DNA of 44,445 nt. Source: an uncultured Bacteroidales bacterium (GTDB taxonomy: Bacteria; Bacteroidota; Bacteroidia; Bacteroidales; P3). Shown here piece by piece: positions 26,384 to 35,716 of this stretch (its first letter is position 1; every line of letters starts with the position of its first letter). The notes below the pieces were generated by a model. The model made no database searches. It was given only the letters and a program-made list of their open reading frames with translations, and had not been told where the DNA came from. The position numbers were made by a program, and so were the translations under genes. Location of the stretch: the NCBI GenBank assembly GCA_947303735.1, contig CAMYZD010000004.1:1-44445 (forward strand). Direction: 5' to 3'.

Positions 26384-27079
26384 TTATTTCTTTTTATTAG
26401 TCTCGGAAAGTAGGGCTTTCAGAGACGAAATTCGAACTGCAAAAGTACTACTTTTTTCGGGATTAGTGAGTAATAATTTTTCATACATCGCCAAAGCCTG
26501 GGCATATTTCCCTTGCCTTTCAAGCACAAGAGCAAGAGTTTCAGTCTCTAACAATCTATCCGTGGCAATACTTTTTTTCGCCAATTCTTGTATGGGAACT
26601 TCCTCAAATCCGTTGTCTGAAAGCGTTATCCCACCATCTTTTTCAAGAAAATTGGACAAAATAACACTCTTTGGTGCCGTCTTGAACGACACCTCTTGAT
26701 AGGAGTTGATGGCCTGAAGCACATCAAACGTGCCGTCCGCCTCATCCTTCTCGGCAGGTTCTGTCGGCAACGGCTTTTCTGCCACCTTTTCTCGGACGGG
26801 TTGAACCTTCGCCTCTTCCGCTACTGTCGCAACGGGCTCAGGATTTAGAGCTTCCATCTGCTCATACAGACGACCGACATCCCGCATATACAACACCACA
26901 CGAGGCAATGCCTGCTGCTCCCACAATGCCGTGCCATTGGCTTTGTCGGCAAGTAGCGACAACACCTGCAAAGGAGCCGAAAAAGGATACCTATCGCGTT
27001 CACGACGCAACTCAGCCCATTCCTCTGGAGTAAGCCTCCCCGGGTGGTCTAGCAACTCTCCAAAACTATTTTTATCCAT
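26384..27079 (-). CDS. TPR-like protein upstream of secG
   Basis: The protein is 231 residues from the ATG at 27079; an earlier in-frame Met at 27127 overlaps the -7 promoter element and is rejected. The N-terminus (MDKNSFGELLDHPGRLTPEEW) and the stretch RYPFSAPLQVLSLLADK resemble Bacteroidota proteins commonly found beside secG. The middle is a charged linker rich in Glu, Pro and Ala. The C-terminus (TLALVLERQGKYAQALAMYEKLLLTNPEKS) is one clear tetratricopeptide-type helical pair. No signal peptide or membrane segment is seen. The role is unknown; cytoplasmic scaffolding is a guess. Confidence 0.7.
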   Translation of the reverse strand: MDKNSFGELLDHPGRLTPEEWAELRRERDRYPFSAPLQVLSLLADKANGTALWEQQALPRVVLYMRDVGRLYEQMEALNPEPVATVAEEAKVQPVREKVAEKPLPTEPAEKDEADGTFDVLQAINSYQEVSFKTAPKSVILSNFLEKDGGITLSDNGFEEVPIQELAKKSIATDRLLETETLALVLERQGKYAQALAMYEKLLLTNPEKSSTFAVRISSLKALLSETNKKK

Positions 27080-27115
27080 TACATTAACAACTTTATGCTT
27101 CACGAAATGCGACTG

Positions 27116-27146
27116 CAAAAGTACCAACTTTTTTCCATCTGTGCAA
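27116..27146 (-). promoter_or_regulatory. promoter for the TPR-like gene and secG
   Basis: The minus strand has TTG (27146-27144) at -33, a 20-base spacer, then TACTTTTG-CA (27123-27116), an exact Bacteroidota -7 element. It fixes the TPR-like gene start at 27079. Confidence 0.75.
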
Positions 27147-27378
27147 GGGAAATGGACTTTTTTCTCTTCTTTTGTCCCAAATCGTACCCTTTATTATTCA
27201 TTTATAACAGAATTCTGCCTCATGCAGAAACATTTTTCGCCTCTAGACCTCCTTACAGACAGTAAAAAACTGCTAACTAATAGATATGGACATGTGGCAA
27301 CTCTGATTGTTCAAACGAGAACACTCCCACAAACAACCTTGATGGAAGAAAAAAAATAATCAAAAAAGTGATATTTTT
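27147..27378. other. non-coding divergent region
   Basis: This AT-rich spacer lies between two divergent promoters. I see no gene, repeat or clear secondary structure in it. Confidence 0.5.
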
Positions 27379-27409
27379 TTTGCCAATTGAAAAAATGTTC
27401 GTACTTTTG
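27379..27409 (+). promoter_or_regulatory. rpmH promoter
   Basis: TTTG (27379-27382), 19 bases, then TACTTTTG (27402-27409) is a textbook Bacteroidota sigma-ABfr type promoter, 22 bases before the rpmH ATG. The rplM promoter (42502-42532) has the same TTTG box and the same 19-base spacing. Confidence 0.9.
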
Positions 27410-27431
27410 CAACTCCAAAAATGAGTAAAAA

Positions 27432-27578
27432 ATGAAGAGAACATTTCAACCATCACGCAGAAAAAGAGCCAATAAGCACGGTTTTCGCCAGAGAATGTCC
27501 ACCGCTAACGGAAGGAAGATTTTGGCTGCACGTCGCAGAAAAGGCAGAAAAAAGCTGAGCGTTTCCGACGAGCGATAA
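27432..27578 (+). CDS. rpmH: 50S ribosomal protein L34
   Basis: This 48-codon gene encodes [18 protein letters not shown] and then [20 protein letters not shown], ending KKLSVSDER. The MKRTFQPS start and [13 protein letters not shown] motif are diagnostic of bacterial L34, a small Arg/Lys-rich protein of the large ribosomal subunit. It has its own strong promoter and a terminator, so it is monocistronic. The rnpA gene that often follows rpmH is absent here. Confidence 0.97.
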   Translation: MKRTFQPSRRKRANKHGFRQRMSTANGRKILAARRRKGRKKLSVSDER

Positions 27579-27622
27579 TCTTTTTCACTCCCGGATTCCT
27601 GCATAGCCTCTTTGCAAAGAGT

Positions 27623-27658
27623 AAAAGAAGTATTGTATACCAGTACTTCTTTTTTTTA
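27623..27658 (+). terminator. rho-independent terminator of rpmH
   Basis: AAAAGAAGTA and TACTTCTTTT form a ten-base perfect stem around an 11-base loop, with the T-run continuing to 27657. The AT-rich stem is flanked by T on the right. Confidence 0.75.
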
Positions 27659-27687
27659 CCCATTACACTGCAAATGTAGCATAACCC

Positions 27688-29118
27688 ATGAGCAAAAAAA
27701 AGGAACAGCCCATCATCGAAAACGTCACCATAACTGACGTAGGTGCCGAGGGCAAGGCCATAGCCCACATCGACGGAATGGTGACCTTTGTACCCTTCGT
27801 GGTGCCAGGCGACGTGGCCGACATAAAGATCATCAAAAAGAAGCAGCGCTATGCCGAGGGGCGCGCTGTGGCCATCAAGCACTACAGCGACAAGCGCGCC
27901 ACTCCTCAGTGCCCCCATTTCGGCACTTGCGGAGGTTGCCGATGGCAGAACTTGAAATACTCAGAACAATTGTCCGCTAAGCAGCAACAGGTACTCGACA
28001 ACCTAGAGCGTCTGGGTCATATCGACTGCCAAGGCCTGCAGCCAATATGTGGCTCTGAAGAGATATTCTACTATCGCAACAAGCTAGAATTCACATTCTC
28101 CACCAGGGCTTGGCACGACCAGCCTCCCACCAAAGATGCCCAACCCGCTGGCAGTGCCGCCACCGACGGTGCATTAGGCTTCCACATCCCCACCCTGTTC
28201 GACAAGGTGCTCAACATCGAGCATTGCGCCCTCCAACCCGACCTCAGCAATCAAATAAGGCTGGCCGTGCGCGACTACGCCCTATCCAACCAACTGCCCT
28301 ACTACGACATCCGCAACCATACTGGCTGCCTGCGCAACCTCATCATCCGCAACTCTAGCACAGGCGAATGGATGGTAGTGGTCGTCATTGCCGAACGGCA
28401 CCCGGGTTGGGAAGGTCTGATGGAGCACCTCCACCAGCAGTTCCCCCAAATCACATCGCTGCAATACATCTTCAACGACAAAATGAACGATGCCTACGCC
28501 GACCTCCCCTCCACCACCTTCGCTGGCAGCGACCACATCACCGAGATGATGGAAGGCTACAATGGCGCGACTCCACTCCATTTCACCATCCGCCCCCAGA
28601 CCTTTTACCAAACTAATTCCCGACAGGCACAACGACTCTATAGCTTTGTTGCACAATTTGCCGAGCTGACCCACGACGACCTTGTCTATGACCTCTACAC
28701 CGGCACTGGCACCATTGCCCTGTTCCTGTCCCACCTCTGCCGACACGTGGTAGGCATTGAATACGTAGAGGACTCCATCGTCGCCGCTCGCGAGAATGCC
28801 CTTCTCAACCACATCGACAATGCCGAATTCCATGCGGGCGACATGGCACAGGTGCTGACTCCCGACTTTGTGTCGGCCCACGGACGACCCGACGTAGTGG
28901 TCACCGACCCTCCCCGCGCCGGCATGCACGAGAAGGTGGTCGAACAACTGCTCGCCATGCGTCCCCGCAAGATTGTATACGTCAGCTGCAATCCCGCCAC
29001 TCAGGCCCGCGACCTTGCCCTCCTCTCTCAGCAATACCGCGTCCACCGCATCCAACCAGTCGACATGTTTCCCCACACTCACCATGTCGAAAACATCGCC
29101 GAACTGATACTTTTTTGA
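27688..29118 (+). CDS. 23S rRNA (uracil-C5) methyltransferase, RlmD/TrmA family
   Basis: This is a SAM-dependent RNA m5U methyltransferase. Order: TRAM RNA-binding domain (about 8-62), iron-sulfur cluster cysteines C75, C81 and C84 (CPHFGTCGGC) with C180 as the likely fourth ligand, then a Rossmann SAM domain with DLYTGTGTIALFL, VVGIEYVEDSI, VVTDPPRAGMHEKVV, and the catalytic-Cys motif YVSCNPATQARDL near the end. It is 476 residues with all motifs. RlmD, RlmC and TrmA cannot be separated here; the 23S U1939 enzyme is most likely because of the TRAM domain and cluster. The stop codon lies in a palindrome. Confidence 0.92.
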   Translation: MSKKKEQPIIENVTITDVGAEGKAIAHIDGMVTFVPFVVPGDVADIKIIKKKQRYAEGRAVAIKHYSDKRATPQCPHFGTCGGCRWQNLKYSEQLSAKQQQVLDNLERLGHIDCQGLQPICGSEEIFYYRNKLEFTFSTRAWHDQPPTKDAQPAGSAATDGALGFHIPTLFDKVLNIEHCALQPDLSNQIRLAVRDYALSNQLPYYDIRNHTGCLRNLIIRNSSTGEWMVVVVIAERHPGWEGLMEHLHQQFPQITSLQYIFNDKMNDAYADLPSTTFAGSDHITEMMEGYNGATPLHFTIRPQTFYQTNSRQAQRLYSFVAQFAELTHDDLVYDLYTGTGTIALFLSHLCRHVVGIEYVEDSIVAARENALLNHIDNAEFHAGDMAQVLTPDFVSAHGRPDVVVTDPPRAGMHEKVVEQLLAMRPRKIVYVSCNPATQARDLALLSQQYRVHRIQPVDMFPHTHHVENIAELILF

Positions 29119-29128
29119 AAAAAAGTAT
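29107..29128 (+). terminator. weak candidate terminator at the end of the RlmD-type gene
   Basis: ATACTTTTTT and AAAAAAGTAT form a ten-base palindrome over the stop codon. No T-run follows, so its role as a terminator is doubtful. Confidence 0.3.
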
Positions 29129-29148
29129 TCTATATCAAAAAAAAATGC

Positions 29149-29156
29149 TATCTTTG
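29149..29156 (+). promoter_or_regulatory. -7 promoter element of the repeat-rich T9SS gene
   Basis: TATCTTTG-CA is an exact TAnnTTTG match, 90 bases before the start codon, giving an AT-rich leader of about 80 bases. No -33 TTTG is visible. Confidence 0.6.
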
Positions 29157-29246
29157 CATGTTGTAGTGTCGCCTCTTAGGCTACATGAATCACTTAATAA
29201 TACATTGATAATAAATAAATAAAAGATAAACAAACTAATTTTCAGA

Positions 29247-30938
29247 ATGATGAAAAAAACATTATTAAGTTTATTGATGGTGGCAGCGTTCATGCCTCTT
29301 GCCTTGGCTCAGGACAATTCTCCTCTTGTGGTTGTCAGTTCCGATGTCACCGCCTGTGAGACCTACACTTGGAGCATCGATGGCCAAACCTACACCTCCA
29401 GCACTGTCGCCACCCAACTTAGCGATGACAGCGACACCCTCTTTGTGCTGAACCTCACCGTGAACCATGTGTTCTCCTCCACCCAGACCATCAACAGCGA
29501 CCGTTGCTCCTACAATTGGAGAGGCCAAGTCTATTACCACTCTGGACTTTATGGCGACACCGTTTTAGCCAACAGTACCCTCGGTACTTGCGACAGCTTC
29601 TTTACGGCGCTGATTACCATCCCCTCCACCGAGATTATCAACAGCACCGAACACGCCTGCGGTAGCTTCACTTGGCACGGCAACACCTACACCGAGTCTG
29701 GCATCTATGGCGACACCAACACAATCAACAACCCCGACCTCACCACCTGCACTCACATCGACAGACTTAACCTCAATATTGTCGATACCCTCTATACCTC
29801 TGAGGACGTTGCCCACTGCGGTAACTATTCTTGGTATGGTGAGACCTACAACGCCACCGGCTCCTACACTCACACCGTGACCGACTCCGTGGTCGGATGC
29901 GACACCATCCACACCCTTAACCTCACCGTCACTGTCGACACCGCCCGCATGATTGCCGACTCTGCTTGCGATTTCTACAGATGGTATGGCGACACCATCA
30001 GAACCACTGGTATCTATGGCTATAACGATATCAACACCTCTACCGGCTGCGTCACCTACCGCTCCATTAACCTTAAGATTAAACCCTTACGCAAACCCGT
30101 CAAAGACACTGCCATGGTGGGCTGCAACAGCATCATCTTCACCGTCAGCTCCCTCGTCGGTAGCACCTCCAAGAGATTCTATGTCGACACCCTGTTCGAC
30201 ACCAACCTTATCGACCGCAGATGGGCTCGCTGCTACGATAGCACCATCCACCTCAATGTCACCGTCCACAAGTCTGGCTACGACTCCACCTACGTCAACG
30301 CCTGCGACAGCTTCTACTGGAAACTCAACCGCCGCACCTACCACACTACCCCCACTACCAATCCCACCTATGCTTTCGCTACCGACACCTTCAACTGCGA
30401 CAGCATCATGGTCCTCTTCCTCACCATCAATCCTTCTCCCGTCATCTCGGCCATCAATGGCGAATGGCATCTCAACCCCGGCGACACCGCTGTCCTCTAT
30501 CCCACCTGCACCAACGGCGCTTCCTATCTGTGGAAGTACAACAACCACACCTTCAATGGCGACACTCTCCGCATCCCCAATGTGAATGGCAATATCGATG
30601 TCGAGCTTATCGCTTCCATCAACTACACTGCCAACAACAATGTCTGCAGCGACACCAGTTGGATTACCATCGTCTCCTTCGTTGGTATCGACCAAGTGCA
30701 GGGCACCAATGTCAGCCTCTACCCCAACCCCACCGTTGGACAACTCAATGTTGAAAGCGCCGAAGCCATCCGCGAAGTGGCAATATTCAACACCCTCGGC
30801 CAGCAGGTCCTGACCAACTACAACCTGGGCAACAAAGGCCAGATGAACCTCTCCAACCTCTCCAAAGGTACCTACACCATGCGCATCGCCCTGCAGAACG
30901 GCGAGACCGTGGTTCGTAAATTCGTTATCACGAAATAA
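29247..30938 (+). CDS. T9SS-sorted secreted protein with about six Cys-containing repeats
   Basis: The 563-residue protein has a signal peptide (about 1-22, ending LALAQ). The mature part repeats a unit of about 50-60 residues with the pattern AC..(Y/F).W.G..Y..SG.Y....C(D/T)..(H)(T)LNL.V; clear examples begin near residues 35, 85, 135, 190, 235 and 350. The unit recurs in Bacteroidales surface proteins of unknown function. Around residue 400-480 is an Ig-like region (PGDTAVLYP). The last 75 residues are a type A T9SS sorting domain (LYPNPTVGQLNVE through VVRKFVITK). Export across the outer membrane by the Por secretion system is inferred from the sorting domain. An adhesin or matrix role is a guess. 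Confidence 0.85.
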   Translation: MMKKTLLSLLMVAAFMPLALAQDNSPLVVVSSDVTACETYTWSIDGQTYTSSTVATQLSDDSDTLFVLNLTVNHVFSSTQTINSDRCSYNWRGQVYYHSGLYGDTVLANSTLGTCDSFFTALITIPSTEIINSTEHACGSFTWHGNTYTESGIYGDTNTINNPDLTTCTHIDRLNLNIVDTLYTSEDVAHCGNYSWYGETYNATGSYTHTVTDSVVGCDTIHTLNLTVTVDTARMIADSACDFYRWYGDTIRTTGIYGYNDINTSTGCVTYRSINLKIKPLRKPVKDTAMVGCNSIIFTVSSLVGSTSKRFYVDTLFDTNLIDRRWARCYDSTIHLNVTVHKSGYDSTYVNACDSFYWKLNRRTYHTTPTTNPTYAFATDTFNCDSIMVLFLTINPSPVISAINGEWHLNPGDTAVLYPTCTNGASYLWKYNNHTFNGDTLRIPNVNGNIDVELIASINYTANNNVCSDTSWITIVSFVGIDQVQGTNVSLYPNPTVGQLNVESAEAIREVAIFNTLGQQVLTNYNLGNKGQMNLSNLSKGTYTMRIALQNGETVVRKFVITK

Positions 30939-30960
30939 CAAATCTATATGGATAAAGAGA

Positions 30961-30993
30961 AGCGTTCGACACAGTGTGTCGAACGCTTTTTTT
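30961..30993 (+). terminator. rho-independent terminator of the repeat-rich T9SS gene
   Basis: AGCGTTCGACAC and GTGTGTCGAACGCT pair almost perfectly (stem AGCGTTCGACAC, loop AGT), followed by TTTTTTT. It is one of the strongest stems in the window. Confidence 0.93.
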
Positions 30994-31012
30994 GAACCTC
31001 ATCCAGCCTCCC

Positions 31013-32023
31013 ATGAAAACCCCTACCCTCTTAGCCCTAACACTACTGCTCACCGTGGCATGCACTCGCCCTAATCAGCCCACACGGCTGCAAGGCGAAG
31101 CCCAAGGCACCTACTACAACATCGCCTACTTCGACCCTCAACATCGCAACCTCCGCCCTCAGATTGACTCCTTGCTCCACAGCTTCGACACCGTTGCCTC
31201 CCTTTGGGTAGAGAACTCACTCATCCGCCAAGTCAACCGGCAGGAGCAGCCTCAGCTCAACAGCACATTCACCGACCTGCTCGACAAATCCCTCGCCATC
31301 GAGCAATACACCCAGGGAGCCTTCAACTGCAAGATAGGTGCCCTGGTAAACCTCTACGGCTTTGGCTTCAAGAACCGCGACGATGTCACCGACACCCAGA
31401 TCGACTCCCTGCTCCACATCTTACAACAGGGGCAGTGCCACTATCAGGACTCCTCCACCAAAGACCGTCTCATACTCTCCGAGGGAATAGAACTCGACTT
31501 CAACGCCATCGCACAAGGCTATGCCGTCGACCTGCTGGCCGACATGTTTGACCAAAAAGGCATACACAACTACCTCATCGACGTAGGTGGAGAGGTAACC
31601 GCCAAAGGCTGCAAACCCGACGGCAGCAGTTGGACCGTAGGCATCGAACGCCCCGCCGAGGACAAATACAGCCAACAAGAAATCGAAACCGCCATACAGC
31701 TCAACAACCGCTCAGTCGTCACATCCGGCAGCTACCGCAAATACTATGAGCAAGACGGCGTGCGCTACTCCCACACCATCGACCCCGCCACCGGCCGCCC
31801 GGTCAACCACTCTCTCCTCAGCGTCTCCGTTGTCAGCCGCAAGGCATGGTACGCCGACGCTCTCGCCACCGCATTCATGGTGATGGGACTCGACAAGAGC
31901 CTCCAATTCATCAAACTCCACCCCGAAAACCCCGATATCCAAGCCGTATTCTTTATCTACGACGACCATCAGGGCTCCTACAAAACCTATGCAACTCCCG
32001 AATTCAACATATTAATCAAATAA
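31013..32023 (+). CDS. apbE: FAD:protein FMN transferase (ApbE family lipoprotein)
   Basis: ApbE attaches FMN covalently to a Thr of target proteins such as Rnf/Nqr subunits. I start at the ATG at 31013, since the in-frame Met at 30974 lies in the upstream terminator. Seen: lipoprotein signal MKTPTLLALTLLLTVAC with Cys at 17, GTYYNI, the FAD-binding YAVDLLADMF and DVGGEV region, TSGSYRKYY, SHTIDPATGRPV, and WYADALATAFMVMG, where the Mg-binding Asp sits. It is 336 residues and complete. It lies 12 bases upstream of yicC, likely in an operon. No Rnf or Nqr genes are in the window. Confidence 0.93.
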   Translation: MKTPTLLALTLLLTVACTRPNQPTRLQGEAQGTYYNIAYFDPQHRNLRPQIDSLLHSFDTVASLWVENSLIRQVNRQEQPQLNSTFTDLLDKSLAIEQYTQGAFNCKIGALVNLYGFGFKNRDDVTDTQIDSLLHILQQGQCHYQDSSTKDRLILSEGIELDFNAIAQGYAVDLLADMFDQKGIHNYLIDVGGEVTAKGCKPDGSSWTVGIERPAEDKYSQQEIETAIQLNNRSVVTSGSYRKYYEQDGVRYSHTIDPATGRPVNHSLLSVSVVSRKAWYADALATAFMVMGLDKSLQFIKLHPENPDIQAVFFIYDDHQGSYKTYATPEFNILIK

Positions 32024-32035
32024 CAAACCCCTACT

Positions 32036-32899
32036 ATGAAATCAATGACCGGCTTCGCCAAACAGACCTGTGAGGCAGGCGAAAAAAGGTACACAATCGA
32101 GATTAAGACCCTCAACAGCAAAAACCTCGACATCAACATCCGTATCCCCGCCACTCTCCACTCCAAGGAACTCGAACTGCGCAGCCAGCTCTCCCGCTTG
32201 GAAAGAGGCAAGATAGACGTGTTCATCACCGAAGAAAACACCCAGAACGACTCTGCAACCCTCAACGGCGACCTGCTCACCTCTCGCTTCCAACAAGCCC
32301 AACAACTGGCACAACAACTAGGGTGCCACGAGACCAACCTGCTGCAAACCCTCCTCACCATGCCCGACCTCTGGGCATCGGCTACCGACACCGACATACC
32401 CGACTCCGAATGGACGCTCCTCTCACAGGTCTTCGACCAGGCCATCGACCTCGTGCAGCAATTCCGCCTAGAAGAAGGAACTATCCTTGCAGCCGACTTT
32501 GTCAAACATGTCGACCTGATCGAGCAGAAACTCAACGCCATTCCACCCTACGAAAACGAACGCATCGATACTGCCAAAGAACGCATACGGCGCTACTTTG
32601 CCGAGAGCGCCATCAAGGAGGCCGACCCCAACCGCTTCGAACAGGAACTCATCTATTATCTGGAGAAACTCGACATCACCGAAGAGAAGATACGCCTAGC
32701 CAAACACATCGACTATTTCCGCAGCACTATGGACACCGAAGAGAGCAGCGGCAAGAAACTCGGCTTCATCGCCCAAGAGATGGGGCGCGAGATAAACACC
32801 ATCGGCTCCAAGGCCAACCACGTAGAAATACAGAAACTGGTAGTCCAGATGAAGGACGAACTAGAAAAAATAAAAGAGCAGCTGGGCAACATCCTCTAG
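32036..32899 (+). CDS. YicC/YloC family endoribonuclease
   Basis: Family members (YicC, YloC) are endoribonucleases involved in RNA decay. Seen: the invariant start MKSMTGFA, NSKNLDINIR (about 26-35), the RG(K/I) motif, the C-terminal LGFIAQEMGREINTIGSKA (about 241-259) followed by a coiled helix. The 287-residue length is typical. It closes the apbE-yicC pair and is followed by a terminator. Confidence 0.93.
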   Translation: MKSMTGFAKQTCEAGEKRYTIEIKTLNSKNLDINIRIPATLHSKELELRSQLSRLERGKIDVFITEENTQNDSATLNGDLLTSRFQQAQQLAQQLGCHETNLLQTLLTMPDLWASATDTDIPDSEWTLLSQVFDQAIDLVQQFRLEEGTILAADFVKHVDLIEQKLNAIPPYENERIDTAKERIRRYFAESAIKEADPNRFEQELIYYLEKLDITEEKIRLAKHIDYFRSTMDTEESSGKKLGFIAQEMGREINTIGSKANHVEIQKLVVQMKDELEKIKEQLGNIL

Positions 32900-32952
32900 C
32901 CCTACCGACACCTAAAAGGGTGTCACAAGAAGTCCGAAGGACTAAAAAACAT

Positions 32953-32981
32953 GCGGGGGCGTTAGCTCCCGCTTTTTTTTT
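32953..32981 (+). terminator. rho-independent terminator of yicC
   Basis: GCGGG(GGC) GTTA (GCT)CCCGC forms an eight-base stem with one G-T pair and a four-base loop, followed by nine T. Confidence 0.93.
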
Positions 32982-33060
32982 GCACGTACATTATACCCCC
33001 GGCAAACCAATGCTACAGGGAGCTCTGCTTGTGCTGCCTAATCACACCTAGCATGTACAA

Positions 33061-33095
33061 GAAAAAAGAAGAGGCATTCTTGCGAACGCCTCTTT
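33061..33095 (-). terminator. terminator of the large T9SS gene (possibly bidirectional)
   Basis: AAGAGGC and GCCTCTT pair across a 12-base loop. The minus strand continues into TCTTTTTTC, which serves the minus-strand T9SS gene 57 bases upstream of the structure. The plus side also has a T-rich run, so it could act both ways. Confidence 0.7.
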
Positions 33096-33151
33096 CTTTG
33101 AAAAAAACAATGAATACGAAACTATTCTTTTTCCACTATTCGGAATTGCGA

Positions 33152-35716
33152 TTAGCGGACGATCAGCTTCTCGACCTTGCTGAACTTGTCGTTGGTGATA
33201 CGGACGAAGTAAGCACCCTTGGCAAGACCATTGAGGTTGATAACCTGAGGAGTCTCAGCATTGATGTTCTGGTTGTAAACCACGCGGCCGCTCATGTCGA
33301 TGAGCATGCAGTTCACCATGCCGCTGACACCCTGGACGTTCAGGTTGACCTGAGAAGTGGCGGGGTTGGGCTGGAGGTTCATGCGGACATTGGAGGCAAC
33401 GGGATCGATGCTTTGGTGAGTGGTATCCTCAGCGAAGGCGAAGGAGATAGTGTGGTTGCCCTGAATGTTAGTAAACGAATACTGGTAGGCAAGGGTATTT
33501 TGACTGGTATCTTCAATGATGTGGAAGTTTCTGTCACCAGTCTCAGTTTCTTCATCCCAAGCTTGAACGGGCTCACCGTCAACCAACACAGTGGCGACAC
33601 AGTGAGAGAAAGCAAAACCGGTAATGGTAGCGGTAGAACCGTGTACGGGGTGGATAGTCTCACCGCAGACAGAGAGACCTGCGTATGCAACTTCACCATA
33701 GTCTTCGCCTTCGCAGGACACCTCGACGTCGTGACGCTCAACTTCCTGACGAGGACCAACAATCATGCGGATCATAGGATTGTTGTCGATGTAATAGCTG
33801 CTGAAAGTACCATCGGGTCTGAAAGGATCATAGACATAGTTCTGATACTGGTTGACAACAAAGCGGCTAGCATACTTGGCAGTAGCCTCGTCGTTGGCAA
33901 AGTAGATGATGGTGTCATAGGTGTCGGGGCGAGTGGGAGAAGCCACACGGTAGTTACCCAGAGCCTCGTTAGCAAGTGCGAAGTATGCATCTTCCTCCAT
34001 GCTGTAACCAATACGATAGCTCGTGTTGGGCTCGAGAGCGGGCTGCTCGGGGAAGTCGATATAGATAGTGTTGTAGTTACCAAGGGTGAGGTAACCAGCG
34101 CTGTTACGGCCAATGATGGTGCTGTCGTTCACATCGCTGCTGGTGATTTCCTTCACATTGGCACCGGTGTTCATCGAACGGAAGCCAACTTGACCGCCAT
34201 CATACTCGTCATAGGCGAGGTAGGCAGAGAGTCTGGCACCAGTGTTGTGGTAGCCTCTAACGGGAGAAGCAACCAGCTCGACACCGTGGATAACCCAATC
34301 GGTAGGAACTTCAGCGTCGGTGGTGAAGCGGGAGGTTACCTGATAACCGGCATTGTAGTAGTGGACATCATCGGGATCCTCGGTGACGAACCACTGACCA
34401 TCGTAGACGTAGCCAAACAGGTAGTAGTTGTAAGGGCTGTAGGTGAGAACACCATTGTCATGGCCCCAACGATACTTGGTGTTGTTGTCGTAGGCACCCA
34501 TAACCTGATAATACATGGTGTCGTAGTTGATGGTGAGGCTGTCGGAAACAACGGAAACATACAGATAGTTGTCGCCAAGGGTCTGAGTGGGGAGGTCAAC
34601 ACCCGAACCGTGAGGAGTGTGGTCAATGTAGGCATACCAACCACGATACTCGAGAGAGTCAACACCGAGCCAACCAGCGCGGTCGACATAGATAGACTTG
34701 GTGTCATCGATATTCACAGTACCGTTGTTGAAAGCGTCAATCTCGGTGGCCACATCCATGGTGGCGGGGAGGTGATACATCTTCACATTGGTGTTGGTCT
34801 GGTTGAAAGCACCATTGTTGAGCACATTGCTGTACCAAGCGGGGTTGATCTTCATGCCCTGAGGAATCATACCATAGTTACCCTCGACATACTCCTGATC
34901 GTATTTGACCATACGGTTGTTTTCGCCAGGAACAAGAGCGACGTCGTCGATGCACCAGAAATAACCATAGGCGTTACGGGTGGAATTGAGTGATTTGTAG
35001 CGGATACGGAAATCGAGGTCTTGGACATTGCCAGCTGCATAGGGCAGGTAGTAGGTGATGACACCACGGAGAGAGCCGTTGACAGAGATATCAACGCCAC
35101 GGACATTGATTTCCATCTCGTTCCAAGTGGTGTTGTCGGTGCAATAGTCAACATAGCAGTAATCATAATATTTACGATAGTACTGATAGAACTGCACATC
35201 AACACGCTGTACACCAGTAGCGTCGATATTCTCGAAAAGAATATAGGCGTTGAAGTTACCCGAGTTTTGGGTACGCTGGTCGTAGAGGGACATCATCATG
35301 AAGCCGTTCTCGGTAGAAGAGACGGAGGTGTCCAGGTAGCCGGAGAGGTAGGAAGCGAACTGAGCCACGCCGCCAAAGTATTGCTGTGCGAGGGCGGAGT
35401 AGGTGGTGGCATAGGTTGCCAACGTTGCTGAGTCAGAGCTGGTGATACGCTGCCATGTAGCATAATCGTAGTTTTCAGCATGGCCTTCGAGACCACCAAG
35501 GATAACATTGGTAGAGTAGCCCTGGTTGTCAGCAGAGAAGTCACAGGTGAAGATAGGCGTAGCATCCTTGGTGAAGATCGAACTCTGAGATTCTTTCTGC
35601 ACCTGGGCTGCCTTGGCAGTTGCCTTAAACTCACCCTTCATGCGAGGAGTAGCGGTCTGTGCAAAAACAAACGTTGCGCACAGAGCGAAAGTGAGAACCA
35701 TTAATGTTTTTTTCAT
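33152..35716 (-). CDS. large T9SS-sorted secreted protein
   Basis: The gene starts at the ATG at 35716; an in-frame Met further upstream (35776) would precede the signal peptide and is rejected. At 854 residues: signal peptide about 1-20 (MKKTLMVLTFALCATFVFAQ), a jelly-roll/MAM-like carbohydrate-binding-type domain (about 50-265, with YILFENIDATGVQRVDVQFY and WCIDDVALVPG), a long beta-rich middle with many Tyr and Asp, a Cys-containing beta domain (about 680-770), and a type A T9SS sorting domain in the last 75 residues (LQPNPATSQVNLN ... FSKVEKLIVR). No protease or glycosidase motif is recognised. Its large size, promoter and clean terminator suggest an abundant surface or secreted product. 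Confidence 0.85.
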   Translation of the reverse strand: MKKTLMVLTFALCATFVFAQTATPRMKGEFKATAKAAQVQKESQSSIFTKDATPIFTCDFSADNQGYSTNVILGGLEGHAENYDYATWQRITSSDSATLATYATTYSALAQQYFGGVAQFASYLSGYLDTSVSSTENGFMMMSLYDQRTQNSGNFNAYILFENIDATGVQRVDVQFYQYYRKYYDYCYVDYCTDNTTWNEMEINVRGVDISVNGSLRGVITYYLPYAAGNVQDLDFRIRYKSLNSTRNAYGYFWCIDDVALVPGENNRMVKYDQEYVEGNYGMIPQGMKINPAWYSNVLNNGAFNQTNTNVKMYHLPATMDVATEIDAFNNGTVNIDDTKSIYVDRAGWLGVDSLEYRGWYAYIDHTPHGSGVDLPTQTLGDNYLYVSVVSDSLTINYDTMYYQVMGAYDNNTKYRWGHDNGVLTYSPYNYYLFGYVYDGQWFVTEDPDDVHYYNAGYQVTSRFTTDAEVPTDWVIHGVELVASPVRGYHNTGARLSAYLAYDEYDGGQVGFRSMNTGANVKEITSSDVNDSTIIGRNSAGYLTLGNYNTIYIDFPEQPALEPNTSYRIGYSMEEDAYFALANEALGNYRVASPTRPDTYDTIIYFANDEATAKYASRFVVNQYQNYVYDPFRPDGTFSSYYIDNNPMIRMIVGPRQEVERHDVEVSCEGEDYGEVAYAGLSVCGETIHPVHGSTATITGFAFSHCVATVLVDGEPVQAWDEETETGDRNFHIIEDTSQNTLAYQYSFTNIQGNHTISFAFAEDTTHQSIDPVASNVRMNLQPNPATSQVNLNVQGVSGMVNCMLIDMSGRVVYNQNINAETPQVINLNGLAKGAYFVRITNDKFSKVEKLIVR

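Noticed and set aside
28282-29085. 267-codon minus-strand ORF
   Set aside because: Antisense to the RlmD-type gene; low complexity.
30087-30941. 284-codon minus-strand ORF
   Set aside because: Antisense to the repeat-rich T9SS gene; low-complexity Val/Gly/Asp sequence typical of a shadow.
33029-34993. 654-codon plus-strand ORF
   Set aside because: It lies antisense to the large T9SS gene, whose signal peptide and sorting domain are clear. The ORF has no recognisable domain and its openness follows from codon bias of the real gene.
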